Shown here: positions 13,801-25,051 of the stretch, piece by piece
Layout: the number at the start of each line of letters is the position of its first letter
Position numbering within the stretch: position 1 is the stretch's first letter
Source: Dimorphilus gyrociliatus
Taxonomy: Eukaryota > Annelida > Polychaeta > Dinophilidae
NCBI GenBank assembly: GCA_904063045.1
Contig: CAJFCJ010000002.1
Coordinates: 434,001 to 498,000 of the forward strand
DNA: 64,000 nucleotides
Direction of reading: 5' to 3'
The notes under the pieces: model-generated
What the model saw: only the letters and a program-made list of their open reading frames with translations
Databases searched by the model: none
Told to the model about the DNA's origin: nothing
Translations under genes and position numbers: made by a program

Positions 13801-15110
13801 TTTAAATATAGAATAGTCGCTCCAGTAACCAACAGGTTCACCCTCATGAAGAAGTTTTGAACGTATCCAAATTTCGTAAGATGTGTAGGGAGTTAAATCG
13901 AATAACTCATATTCTAGTTTAGAACCAACATTTTTCGTCTAGTGAAAAAAAGAACATCGGAAGACTATTCACCTTTCTTTTAATTCAAATGGTAAAAAAA
14001 CTACTTTTTTTTCTGTTTCGCTATCAAATTCGGCAAAATATGTAATTTCATATTTCACTCTTTCTCCTTTAGGATGATTCCATGAAAGTTTCACAGAATT
14101 TTTTGTAATATTAAATGCAGTAGTACTTTTAATCTGTGTAGGCTTCGCTACAAAAGGAATAAATTTACAGTAAATATTAATAATTGATGATTGTTTCGTA
14201 CCCAGAGAAGAATTTATCCAAAAAGTGTATATCCTTTGCACTTTATTGAGAGGTAGAGGATATATCGTTGTAAGTTTCAGAGTAAAATTATTAAAAAGTT
14301 GAGCACCTTCCAAAGGAAAGCTATGATTTGAAATTGAGCTGGATAGATTTTGGCGAAGCCATTTGCCATGACTATTAAGTGATTGAATTTTCAATAGACA
14401 AAGACAAAGCAGCTAGTTATTAAATCCTTACTGATTTTTCCATTCAATAGTGTAATCCGTTTGAAGAATATGTTCACGTGGACAGTTGTTATCCAGGTTA
14501 AAGTTGCACTCTAAAAAGTTCATATCAAAAAAAAAACAGGAATAGTCTGTAAGTGGTGGCGGTTTGCAGTTTACGTCGACCTTAAAAAAAGAAATTTTTA
14601 ATAAAAATTAACTAATCTAAATAGGAAATACGAAAGTGATACATCGTAAGAAAAAACTACTTTACTGTTGTATAACTTGAGATGATATGTTCACTACTGC
14701 ATGAGTATTCTCCTGAATCGTCGTAGAGTGCGTGCTCCTTATAATACGTTATATGGGTAGAATTTGAACTTGTTGGACTCAATCTTGATTGAAAAACGTT
14801 TCAAGGAGGACAGGATGTCAATTATAGCAAATTTTTACCTCTTTTTATTGAAGTCAAAATGTGTAGTTTCAGGCTTATCCTTTATATGTACGCGGCAATG
14901 TAAGATTATGGTTTCATTAACTGACACAAAGAAATGTTTCTTTTCCATACCTACAAAAATTAAGAATATTGAAAAAACAAAAGCATTCAGTCTTATGACC
15001 ATTTAGTACTTACCATATTTCGGATTTTCATCACAGTCAACTTTAAAATGCCAAAGAATTTGTAATATGAGAAACACAAAATTTACTAATTTAAATATAG
15101 GGAATGTCAT
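10847..15110 (-). CDS. gp130/Domeless-like class I cytokine receptor, complete, 20 exons
   Basis: Exons (minus): 15014-15110, 14839-14950, 14666-14783, 14432-14580, 14202-14371, 14005-14147, 13798-13938, 13519-13754, 13349-13452, 13159-13295, 12955-13105, 12742-12891, 12417-12682, 12190-12358, 12020-12130, 11765-11965, 11630-11696, 11516-11573, 11047-11118, 10847-10996; phases agree, 933 residues (gp130 918). Signal peptide; Ig-like D1 with DDSGEYSC; D2 with paired cysteines; D3 ending in GYWSDYS (about 301-306), a one-residue variant of the WSXWS box; more fibronectin III domains, one with YCLQDNNLKPC as in gp130 D5; TM helix about 830-847; cytoplasmic tail of only 86 residues. Class I receptors signal through JAK/STAT. 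I see no proline-rich Box1 or YXXQ STAT motif, so it may be a decoy or partner subunit. The end of exon 6 (14005 rather than 13973) was chosen because only it keeps frame. Confidence 0.85.
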
Positions 15111-16464
15111 TATTATTAAATTTTAACACCAAATATTTTTAAGTGCTTTCAAAAGGATAAATTTCTTAGAAAAGAGAGAAATTGTAAATATATCTTTTAG
15201 AAACAAAAAAACACGTTATTTAGAAATTAAATTTATCGGATAATGTAATAAAATTTAATTAATCGAAAAAGATTATTAATTAAACGACACTAGAGAATTA
15301 CTGGCCTTGAATGTATTGTCAATACATTCCTACATTTAATTTTTTTGAACTCATTCATTTTAGATAGAGCTCAATAACAATATTCTTAATTAGTATAAAA
15401 GGCAGTATATCTATAATATCAAGCATTCGACAATAAAAAAGAACAAAGTTCTCTTTTTTTTTTCTATCAGCGTAGCAATCTGGATAATATCTAATAATTT
15501 TTTCCCTTAGTTAAATTAAAAAAGGAACTGTTAATATTGATAAGGAAAATGCGTTAATTAAATATTGAATATTCGCTTTTATAAAGAATTTACGGGGAAG
15601 TAGATTTGAGCAAAGAGAGATAAATCTTGTAAATTTGTTTAGCATCTATCGATAAAATATAGGCGACATGTAAAATTTTTACTCAGTATTAGAAATATCT
15701 ATACAGTCTTTAGTATTTATAAGCCAATATACAGTATTTAGTTATATTGGTATATCTAACTTTTCACATTTTTAATATCATATAGCTGTTATCGAGAGAA
15801 AATCGGTGAGTAGTAAAATTAGGGAAAAACACACAAAAATCTTCCGGAGAAATAAAATAACCGAATGTTGCTTAGAGGAATCTGTCAGCCGTGCACTGAC
15901 GAATGCAGATATAACGCATCTGAGACATGCTAAATCTACTGGCTAGAGGCTTATGATAATACCGAGATTAGGATTCGATGCTTTAAATAATGTATATATA
16001 CTTGATATGTATATACATAGTAAAACTGAGTTTAAGTTTAACGCAATGGAAAGCTTTTGTTTAAAGAGTAAAAAACTCACTACAACATACTAATATATCT
16101 AAGATTTATTCTCATAATATTAGTTTATACTAAATAGGACAGTATATATGTGTTAATGACAGATTTATTCGATTTTCATCTGGAAGTTTACTGTTCATAG
16201 CTGGAGTAACTAGCGAGCCTTTCTCTCATAAAACAATTATCAATCCTTCTCCAACAGTTCTTGACAAATGATAATTATGTCGGTTTGCTAACTGCATACT
16301 AATATAGGCGTAAGCTAGCTATCTTTAGATTACTTTAAACATAGTAAAAATATATTATAAACAAATATAAGGCATCATAAAAAGTTTGTTTCACGAATGA
16401 CGATAAACTTTCATTTTTTCTTTTAAGCCTCAATAGGATTAGCGTATAAAAAAAATTCCTATTC
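15111..16464. other. Non-coding spacer between cytokine receptor and TNFR-like gene
   Basis: AT-rich sequence with no open frame that has a domain signature. The first few hundred bases should hold the promoter of the cytokine receptor gene (minus strand). The right end should include the 3' UTR of the TNFR-like gene. Confidence 0.6.
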
Positions 16465-16995
16465 TCATAAACAGGGCTGTCGTTGACCTTTATCGCATTC
16501 ATTGCCATCGGCAAAGACTCCAGTCGAAGTTGCTCGTTTTTCTTTCTTCTTCTTCTTAAGATATTTTATGATACCATAAACTGCTAAACCAATACCTATT
16601 AATAAGAGTATAAAAATCCCTCCAACAATACCACTTACTACCAGAGTAGCCTTTCCATGAACGATAGCATTATTATTAGTCTTTGTATTTTTTACTTTTA
16701 ATCCTACAAGTTGATCCACAATCTTAACAATCTCATTCTGAGTTTTTCCTTGTGCAAACCAGCCAACATGAGGACATAAATTGAAGCACAGAGGTGTAGG
16801 ATCTCTACAAACTATTTCACAAGGTAAGCAAGTAGGAATATTCTCTCTGTTGCAATAATCCGTAATTTTGCAAAAAGTGTCATTTCCACAAGCCAGCGGT
16901 GTAATCGGAAGACTAGTTATCACCGAAATTTGAATAGCAGTAATCAAGTAGATGAAAAAGACAAAACAATTACAAACACCTTTGCCAGAAACCAT
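16465..16995 (-). CDS. Small type I membrane protein with one TNFR-like cysteine-rich domain
   Basis: Single-exon frame of 176 residues starting at ATG 16995. Layout: signal peptide (about 1-29, hydrophobic FVFFIYLITAIQ), a compact ectodomain with eight cysteines within about 40 residues (CGNDTFC, YC, TCLPCEIVC, LCFNLC), a hydrophilic stalk, a TM helix (VVSGIVGGIFILLLIGIGLAV), then a Lys-rich juxtamembrane patch and a short tail. One small cysteine-rich domain plus TM resembles single-CRD TNF receptors (BCMA, Fn14, insect Grindelwald). The tail has no obvious TRAF-binding motif. The similarity is of pattern, not of a clear family signature, so another cysteine-rich receptor is possible. Confidence 0.6.
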   Translation of the reverse strand: MVSGKGVCNCFVFFIYLITAIQISVITSLPITPLACGNDTFCKITDYCNRENIPTCLPCEIVCRDPTPLCFNLCPHVGWFAQGKTQNEIVKIVDQLVGLKVKNTKTNNNAIVHGKATLVVSGIVGGIFILLLIGIGLAVYGIIKYLKKKKKEKRATSTGVFADGNECDKGQRQPCL

Positions 16996-17437
16996 TCTTC
17001 GAGGTTTAATTTTTAATATTCACAAAGAGAATAGTTTAAAGACGGCGCCACTATACATAGTATTGCGTCTTTCAGAGTGTTTCGCCAGGTAAAAATTGAT
17101 TTCAAATGAAAGTAACCGTTAACAATGAAGCTCATAAGGAGTTCAACACATGTTTGAAAACTATAAAACCTCTAAATATTTAATTTTATATAAGTTTTAT
17201 ACCAGAACGTATTGTATATACAAATGTAAATATAAACTATCTAACTATTTTATGAAGTGATTCTATATTGGAAATTAATCATTTGCATAGAATTTTAAAT
17301 GATTAATTTACATACTATAAACATGCCAATTGTTTCCAACTGGGAAGTTAGCTGTCTTAGTACGTTTTGGAAATAGCAGATAATAAAACATTTTGTTAGT
17401 TATTCAATTAAAATACTGTACTAACTAACGAAACCAA
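16996..17437. other. Spacer upstream of the TNFR-like gene
   Basis: AT-rich spacer between two genes on the minus strand. It should hold the promoter of the TNFR-like gene and the 3' UTR of the TGF-beta gene. No coding signal seen. Confidence 0.6.
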
Positions 17438-18187
17438 TTACAAACAACCACAGGTAGTTGCTTGAAAGTTTTTAATAGATATGTTATGACTATATTGTAA
17501 ATTACCATTGGCAGTTAAAACTAAAAATTTTAAGGGTTTGTACGCTGTTCCAACACATCTCACTTTCGGTAAATTTCCTTTTAGTTTGTTCCTAATTGCG
17601 GCATTTCTTGTTGTGTCACATCTAAGCGAGCAAAAATAAAAAGAAATTAAATTATTTAAAGGTAAGCAAATGAGTAAACGAACTGTTCTATAAAATTTCC
17701 ACATTCTCCTTGGCAATATGTAAATTTAACAGTTTGTGGTCGTATCGCATAATCGAATTCAAATATCTCTTTCAAATCAACAATGATGGTTTTTAATCTA
17801 CAATCACATCTTTCCGCTTTCGTTAGTTGGTTAATCGACCTTTTCTTTTTCCGTAATTTATTCGGGGAATAGACGACAACTCTTGGTTTTACTGAAGAAT
17901 TTATTCCATTGAGTTTTCCCCGAATCTTTATCGTGCCATTGCGATTGACTGCTCGAAATTTTAGAGTTAGACTTTTTAATCGATCCGAGTAAATTACGCT
18001 GGGACGAACGACGTCGGACGTGTAGGATGGGATTAGGGCAACGTTTTTTCGATTCCTCACGGACTTTAACGACCAGAGAATTTCGCCGTAAAGGCGAGTA
18101 AAATTTTCTCTTTTTATAGTTAAAGTGAAGTGGCCTTTGTCTCCTATATGGTCTTTAAGTAATTGATTTATATTAATTGCTTTTTCT
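17438..18187 (-). CDS. Divergent TGF-beta superfamily ligand (5' end unresolved)
   Basis: Two exons are secure: 17684-18187 and 17438-17621 (phase 2 join). They encode the end of a prodomain, a furin site RKKKR (about 17838-17855), and a mature domain of about 100 residues: CDCR, then the knot motif CQGEC, then VRCVGTAYKPLKF and the end CGCL. This is the TGF-beta cystine-knot order. Two points are odd. The CC pair that normally supplies the interchain disulfide is RC here, and there is an extra cysteine shortly after CQGEC. The finger-1 tryptophans are replaced. The exon starts at an acceptor (18188-18189), not at an ATG. A likely preceding exon ends at the strong donor CAT|GTGAGT near 18277, but its frame and the signal peptide could not be fixed. 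Secreted; probably a growth or differentiation factor. Confidence 0.8.
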
Positions 18188-19412
18188 CTTAGTAAAAAAA
18201 GGGAAATATTATAAAAGGTAAGAGGAAAAGTCGCTCAAATTTATCCCTTAACGTTACTTTTCTAAAGAATCCTACTCACATGCGAATTTTGTAAAGAATC
18301 CATTTTCTAGATGCGGCGAAAATCGAAGGTATTTAGGCTTCTTTCGTAGTCTTAACAGGTCTATATTTAGAGAGCAGAATTTTTATGGACGCTTTATTAA
18401 CCAAAAGGAAACGAATTACCTGTACAGATAGTAGATGAAAGAAGGGAAATCGAGAGTAAGAAATTTATATGATAGCTTAGTAACATTGTCTTTATTATAC
18501 TGGCACTTTTATCACCGAATGCCTGAATTGAATCCGTAAGACAATACGAATAATTGTTTATACTTAGTCAGCCTTCTTCAATTGTGCGCTTTGCCCTTGT
18601 TTTATGCTTTTTAGTGTTTGTTTATATTGTTATTTTGGTTGACCGAATTTTCTCTTTTTTATTTGTAAACAAACTATTACGCAATACAATTAAGAAGGAA
18701 ATGAATTGCATAAATAAAGAATGATTCTTCGGTATAGCGATTACGATGATAGCGCAGAAGCGAAGTATTTTACTAGATAAAAAGACATATTATTCAAATA
18801 AATCAAAGATATAATATTGTATACTATGTATTTATATTTTATATTTCTTTCCCTTTCGTAAAAACGAGCAGGAATCCTCAAACGTTGATCGAAGTTTATT
18901 GCTATATAGTCAATTCCCGACGCCGATTGCATGATGAACATTTAATGAGCCATTAACTTCGGTCTGCATCGCACTGTATATTCTTTCTGTTTGAGAATTT
19001 AGGAAGGTTAAGGTCACAGCTTAGGAAACCTTTAAGAGGGGGGAGAGGAAAAAGACACTCATTACAACGTGTGAGCGTCTGGTGAATTGGATAAAGCGCA
19101 AATTGCGCTACGACATACTCATTACGCTCTTATTCGTTCGTCTAGAAATCTTGTTTTTTGTTTGATTATTAACAACTCAGTCTGAACGTGAACGATATAA
19201 TAAACTATCAGCACGTTCGTCATTTAGGCCTAGTGTCAGACGAAAGGAGAGGGCAGAGACAGCCACATTTAGAAGGCGGCGTTGGCGTCGAATAGATAAA
19301 AACCGAGAGGACGAGAATGATTGCCGGTAGCTGGTAGACTGTGGACGGCAATAGAAGATTGTCTTTTGTTTTTCTCGCTAATGACTCGACTCATCTTAAA
19401 CTTAAGGAGTAG
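18188..19412. other. Region holding the TGF-beta 5' exons and the LRR-Ig promoter
   Basis: A strong donor GTGAGT (about 18276-18271, minus strand) marks a probable 5' exon of the TGF-beta gene; three reading frames are possible and I could not choose. Right of about 18,950 lies the upstream region of the LRR-Ig gene. It contains a perfect inverted repeat AGCGCAA-A-TTGCGCT at 19095-19109 and a TAGGCCTA palindrome at 19225-19232. Confidence 0.5.
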
Positions 19413-21095
19413 ATGGTGTCTACCCGATCTTTTTTATGCCTGTTGTTTCGTTTATTTTACGATAATAAGAGGATTGTTGGCTTTTGCATTCAAATGACAA
19501 TGATACTCTTCTTTACATTTATTGGAGTTGTATCTGCAAACAAAGAATGTATTACCGTTGAAGAGTGGTCAGATATAAAAGTCAGCTGCCAAACTTCAAA
19601 TTTGTACAAGATCTTCCCCATTTTACCGAAGAACGTGACTACTCTCGACTTATCGTTTAGTGATATACCTGTGCTGGGAAGACTACCAAAACTACCTCAT
19701 TTAAGAACTTTTGAGGCAAGACGTTGTGGAATTAAGAAAATAAGAAAAGACGCTTTTCAAGATACACCTGCCATAGAAACGATTGAGCTGGATCGTAATC
19801 AAATCAAAAAGATTCCAGATTTTCTTCCGGCAACTCTCTCTCGCCTTCGAAAGTTGTCGTTGTCTTACAACCGAATTAGACGTTTGGATAATTCGTTGTC
19901 TATGTTAGAGAATTTAGAGATTCTAGATTTGCAAGGTAACAAAGAATTGAAGAGGACTGATGAGAACGTGTTCGCAAAATTGAAACTGAAAATACTTGCC
20001 ATCGACGCAACTGGCTTATCAACTCTAAAGGGAATAGAGCCTTTAAGGGATCATCTAGATGTTTTGTCCGCCTCGAACATTCATCCATTTTTTTCGATTA
20101 GTCAAAGTTTTCTCGAAGGATTTTATTTGAACGATTTAACGTTGGATAACGACAGTATTAACGACCTGCGGTTTTTACGCCGCGTCAAATCGGCCTACAT
20201 CTATTTGAATCATAATCCTATCGGTTCCCTACGCATCATTTCGAATTTTTCCAGTCTATCTGTTACGCGTGGCTTTTTCTTGAAAAACTGTAGTTTGCGT
20301 TCCGTTAATAACGAGGATCTAAGTCGGCTAACTTCCGTGCAGGAATTAAATCTTTCCGAAAATCTTATCGAATACGTGCAGCTAGAGGCTTTCGTTAATT
20401 TAAAAAATTTAAGGACGCTGGATCTCTCCGGAAATTTGTTGACGAACGTTCCAGTAGCTGTGAAACTATTACTACCGACGGCGAGTATTCTAATAAGTAA
20501 TAACCCGTTACTGTGTGACTGTCAGAGTAATTGGTTGATGGAGACGAATTTAAGGAATAAACTCAAGGCTCAATTGGATTGTGCCGCCGTGAATGGAACG
20601 AGAAATGAACTATTATATAATTCCTTCCAATGTTCGCAACCTTCATTTGCTGTTCCTGCCTTTTATAACTCGTCTGATAGTTGTGCAACTTGTATCGTTG
20701 CAGCAGCACCCAGAGCAGCCATTTACTTTTTGTGCGACGGTATCGTTTACGGTTCAACGTCCAAGTCTATAGAACGTCGTCAACCGTACCTGACCCAAGC
20801 ATCATTTTGCGGAAATTGTTTTGAAATCGAATGCGTAGCGTCAAACTTTCAGGGAACAATTCGGCAGAAACTCTCAACTAATTTAGAGAGTCATAAAAGT
20901 CATATGAGTGATTTTAAGCTTACAATAGTAATTATCGTTTCGTTTATTATGCTTCTACTGATTATTTCAATTGTAACTTATTCTTACCTGAAAAGAAAGT
21001 ATACAGTTAATAAGGGAGTTCTTTGGCTGCGAGTGAAAACTTGGAATGTAAATACCAACGAACCCTTAATCGATAACGATGACGAATACGTATAG
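19413..21095 (+). CDS. LRR-Ig single-pass membrane protein, intronless
   Basis: 560 residues in one exon. The first ATG (19413) gives a long N region; the in-frame ATG at 19494 gives a cleaner signal peptide (MTMILFFTFIGVVSA), so either may be used. Then an LRRNT cysteine region, several leucine-rich repeats (TLDLSFSDI, KLSLSYNRI, ILDLQGNKE, ELNLSENLI, TLDLSGNLL), an LRRCT cap (NPLLCDCQSNWL), and a degenerate Ig-like domain ending IECVASNFQGT. A TM helix (LTIVIIVSFIMLLLIISIV) is followed by about 30 cytoplasmic residues ending DNDDEYV, which could act as a PDZ ligand of the acidic-X-hydrophobic type. Layout resembles Kekkon, LINGO or AMIGO cell-adhesion/neuronal receptors but I cannot assign one. 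No introns, unlike its neighbours. AATAAA at about 21145 is the likely poly(A) signal. Confidence 0.85.
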   Translation: MVSTRSFLCLLFRLFYDNKRIVGFCIQMTMILFFTFIGVVSANKECITVEEWSDIKVSCQTSNLYKIFPILPKNVTTLDLSFSDIPVLGRLPKLPHLRTFEARRCGIKKIRKDAFQDTPAIETIELDRNQIKKIPDFLPATLSRLRKLSLSYNRIRRLDNSLSMLENLEILDLQGNKELKRTDENVFAKLKLKILAIDATGLSTLKGIEPLRDHLDVLSASNIHPFFSISQSFLEGFYLNDLTLDNDSINDLRFLRRVKSAYIYLNHNPIGSLRIISNFSSLSVTRGFFLKNCSLRSVNNEDLSRLTSVQELNLSENLIEYVQLEAFVNLKNLRTLDLSGNLLTNVPVAVKLLLPTASILISNNPLLCDCQSNWLMETNLRNKLKAQLDCAAVNGTRNELLYNSFQCSQPSFAVPAFYNSSDSCATCIVAAAPRAAIYFLCDGIVYGSTSKSIERRQPYLTQASFCGNCFEIECVASNFQGTIRQKLSTNLESHKSHMSDFKLTIVIIVSFIMLLLIISIVTYSYLKRKYTVNKGVLWLRVKTWNVNTNEPLIDNDDEYV

Positions 21096-23110
21096 ACAAT
21101 AGAAATTTCGGACACTTTTATCACAGAGATTTTCTTGTCTGTGTAATAAAGTTTGTAAGAAAGGAAAACACAAGGTGTCGCCTCTATATAAAGATATATA
21201 TATAAAGTATACATATCATATAGATGACAGCACAGTCGTCACTTCTTAATAAAATACGATATAATAGACTTAAAGATAAATTTGGTTCTTTTATGATTAT
21301 TTGTTTTTAAAAGATGAGATGTGGTCTTATTGGGAATTTTATTAAGTATTCAATAAGAGAGCAAAAAGATACATTCATAGATTTAATATATATGTTTGTA
21401 CGAGTGACAACTAACTTACTAAAAAGGAAGATATCGGGGGGAAAAAAGACAGGAAATAATATTCATTTATAAAATATTAGTCTCTATTAATTATTAATCT
21501 TTTAAGTTAAACGTAGACGAGGCAAATGAAGGTTCTTTAACTACTAGGAGCATCTAAGCTTTTAAGAAAATGGTATCGAAAATTACAGTGTGAGAAATTA
21601 TGAATTATCACGAAATTGTCACCTTATTTAAGGATATTGCAGATTTAAAAATAAAAAAAAGACCTTCTTATGAGAAAAAAACTTTTATACGTTGTTTTAT
21701 ATAGCCTTCCTACTCAAACATCAAGTTAGTTTAAGAAGATGCTTCTATATTTAGTGGCGTTGGAAAATTTAAAAGCTTTATAGTATTAAGCTTAGTAACA
21801 AACCTTAAGATGGATATATAAGGGAACGAAGAACCAATAAATGACGATTGTTTACCTCATTGTACTAATGTGTACGGAGTAAGCTAAGAAGAAGTCAATA
21901 TTCAAGCGTCTAACTATAATTCTATAAAGCTGTTCGAATTCCTACGTGAACTAACATATTTTTTTACCTGCTACTTTATTGTCTTTATTTTATCGTTAAA
22001 TTACCTTATTTTTATTTCAACTAGATGATTGATTGTATTGTATAACTTTAGAACAACAGCTACTCTTTTTATAAGAGAATAAATTGTTAATATGGGTTAA
22101 TTAAAGACTTTTGTCAACTAATAAAAAAAGAGTTATTAATTAAATATAACTACATAAAAATGAAAATGACGTTTTTAATAGTATCAGTTCTGTTCCTATA
22201 CATTTATACAATTTAATGCTGTTCTATTTTTAAAATTGTCAGTATTGCAACTCTATAAACAGCTACGAGAAATGCCTCAAAGACTAAAGCCAAGTCTTGG
22301 GGTAATCTTCATAAATATCATATAACGCATTAACCATTCGACACAATGAAAAACTACTTGTAAAATGAACAGAGGGATGTCTTTACAATATTAAGTTGTT
22401 TTAATTAAGTCTTAATTCTATCAATAGATGAATAACGATTAGGAAGCAATTATTGATCTGGAAAACCGGTCTTAAAAAATGAGTGGGTTAAGTAAGCTCT
22501 ACTTCGGAAGCTGTTTTCATAATAAATTTCCAGTCAAAACAAATATAAGTGTATATAAACACACTTCGTTTAATTTCAATAACGTAAATAATGAATAATT
22601 TATAGTGTAGGGTATTAAAAAGTTGAATTCTACCCTCAAAAAAGTTCTATCTTGGAGCATCAGTACTCAAATATTTATGTACAATAGAAAAGAAGAAAGC
22701 GAGAAATGCAATATATTACGTCTGATGAAGTCCATCAAACTTAGGGTAGTTACTAAGCTACCTCAAAAATCGGCAATATGGCCGCTGGGAAGAAAGTATA
22801 AGAGTGGAAGTAAACTGCATTCGTCATTCCAACGCGGTGCATATTGCCTAAAAAGATTAAGAATAAAGTATTGAAAATAAAAGAGAGATCAAGTTGACTG
22901 GAATATTCTACGTTGAAGAGAAGTAAAACTTATAGTTTACTTGAAAATAAATTTGGAAACAGGAATAATAAATAATAAACAAAAAAAAGAGAAAAAAACA
23001 TATTGAAAGAAAGAAAGAAAGAAAAATGTTTATAGCTTAACTTCTCAATTTTTGATTGGATAGTAAACCGAATTCTTTTTGGATCTATACACGGTTATTA
23101 TTCAGTTACG
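21096..23110. other. Long non-coding spacer
   Basis: AT-rich sequence after the LRR-Ig 3' end. An 83-residue open frame at 22623-22874 is basic, has no signal peptide or domain, and is probably chance. A (GAAA)n run lies at about 23005-23023, just upstream of the peptide gene. Confidence 0.6.
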
Positions 23111-23698
23111 ATGAAGCTCTTCATATTCTTTCATGTCGCTTTAGCTCTTCTCTGCCTAAAATCGGTTCGAGTCCAGGCCGTGCGATTCGATTGGGAGATG
23201 AATAACGGTAAAACATGTTCTGATACAGAAAGCTAATATCTTTTTCCTTCCTTTCATATTTTCTAATCGTATAACGTAGAACATTCCTCTTTCGTACAGA
23301 TATATTAAATATATCATTTTTTTCATTTTATTGGACATTTTCTAGGAATAGATTGATTTCAAACTTTCCTTCCTATCACCTTTAAGCTTATACCGTTGAC
23401 ATTTAGGAATAGTTTCATTTTAATAACTTTTTGTCTTTAACTTTAACAAGTTTATTTATAATTATTTCTTTTCTTAATTGCAGGAGAATTAAACAATCAA
23501 GATAATGGAAAAGATTATTTAAATTTCGCTAAGGAATTTACCCGCAATTTTCTAATTGGATCCCAAATTCAGAACTTCAGAAAAAACAAAGAAGAATTAG
23601 GAAGGATTATACACGGAGAAACAAAAAGAGGAATTAGTTGTATTCGTAATTGTTTGCGCCGAATGAATAATTTGTTTAGATGTCATAGTGTTTGTTAA
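23111..23698 (+). CDS. Secreted prepropeptide with CX3C-X9-CX3C core
   Basis: Two exons, 23111-23207 and 23484-23698, phase 1 join, 103 residues. Residues 1-22 are a clear signal peptide (MKLFIFFHVALALLCL). A hydrophilic propart follows, ending in Lys-Arg (codons at about 23625-23630), a prohormone convertase site. The remaining C-terminal stretch of 22 residues is basic and has four cysteines spaced CX3C-X9-CX3C, and the protein ends on the last cysteine. That spacing is typical of helical-hairpin peptides, found among ion-channel ligands, antimicrobial peptides and plant alpha-hairpinins. Neuropeptide, host-defence or venom roles are all possible; I do not recognise the family. The first exon holds the signal peptide only, as often in secreted peptides. 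The ATG is the first in frame. Confidence 0.75.
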
Positions 23699-25051
23699 AA
23701 ATTTCGTTAAATTTTTCTTTTTCATTATTATCATTATAATCCCAAAGATGTAAAAAAATAAGTAAAAAACCAAAAAAAAGAGCTTATTGAAGATATTATT
23801 CAAAAATATATGATGATTTGTGTATTTTGTTATTTACTCTTCGCGATATATATATATTCTCATATGTAATATGTTTATAAACGAAGAGAGCAAATGTGTA
23901 GACATAAATCAATTGAAGAGGAGCGTTTTGCAGTTACTTAATAACAAATTAAGTAACAACTGCTTTGAAAATCATTCTTTTCATTTGAAAAATAAGATTC
24001 TATTCAAAATAAATTTAGATTCTTTTCTAGAGTCCTTTCCCTATGAAAATTCAATGCTCTACCGATAGCAGGAAATTACGTTTATTCCTTTTTTGTATTA
24101 GAATAACAACATGTGACCTGAATAAGAAGTTATGTTCGTGTATACAGTATTCAATACAAATATGATAAAAAATAGTAAACCAAAAGGACTTTATTATATA
24201 ATTTAATGTAATATCTAAAGCTTATATGTTATATAAAATAGTTAAAGTGTAGTATTTTATTATAACTAGGCAGAACTTGATAAGAGATATCATTTTTTTG
24301 TGTTGTCATGGCAATTATTTGAATAAAAATCTTAACACAGCTAATTCAATAGGAATGGGTATTTAGACTCTGAAAAGTTGTAAAAATCTAATTTTTCCTG
24401 TAGCTTTCAGCATTTCGTTTGAAGAAATTTCTTGTTTTCTAAGAAAATTTGTCCTCCTTCTGAGTTTCTGCTATAATTTCTATTTGTTAATTTTCTTTTC
24501 ATTTTTTAATGATAAAAGAATATATCTATACACTATAAATGTGTGTATATGTTTACAGTATATCACATATAGACTATCGATATGTTTGATCATGAGAAGG
24601 CCTATTTCATGGGCTAAAAAAAACCTTAGATAATGCTATATTTACACGCAGTCGTTAATAAATGATAAGATAAAAGAGAGAGAGAGAGAGAGCGTCGGAT
24701 TATAAAGATGAATTGACTCGATAAGAGGAAGAGAGGAAGTTTGAGAAGAAATGGAGATGAAGCGTAACCTCTAGGAAATAGGGAGAAAAAAAGGGTTTGA
24801 AGGTCAAAAGTAGAATTTTTTAACGAAATATATACTGTATATATAATTAAATGCAGGAAAAAAGTTGACCAAGAAATAAAACTGAAAAATGGAACGTAAA
24901 TAAATAAATGAATCAAAGAAATACACACCAGCTGTATTTAAATTGATTAGCACAACAGTTATGTTCATAATCATTGAAATTATTTTCGTAGACTAGCACA
25001 GAAATAGAGTACATTATTTTTCCTTTGAGTAAAGTTATATTCATTGCCTTA
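23699..25051. other. Spacer with small hairpin and GA run
   Basis: No coding signal beyond chance frames (23820-24068, 24626-24928). There is a 10-bp perfect hairpin at 23933-23957 (GTTACTTAAT, loop AACAA), a (GA)n run at about 24674-24692, and an AGGCCTAT motif at 24598-24605. Confidence 0.55.

Noticed and set aside
13973-14004. Continuation of cytokine receptor exon 6 to donor 13972
   Set aside because: That donor ends in phase 2 and leads into a stop in the next exon; donor 14004 keeps phase 0 and a normal FNIII strand order.
22623-22874. 83-residue open frame
   Set aside because: No signal peptide, domain or splice context; size expected by chance in a 2-kb spacer.
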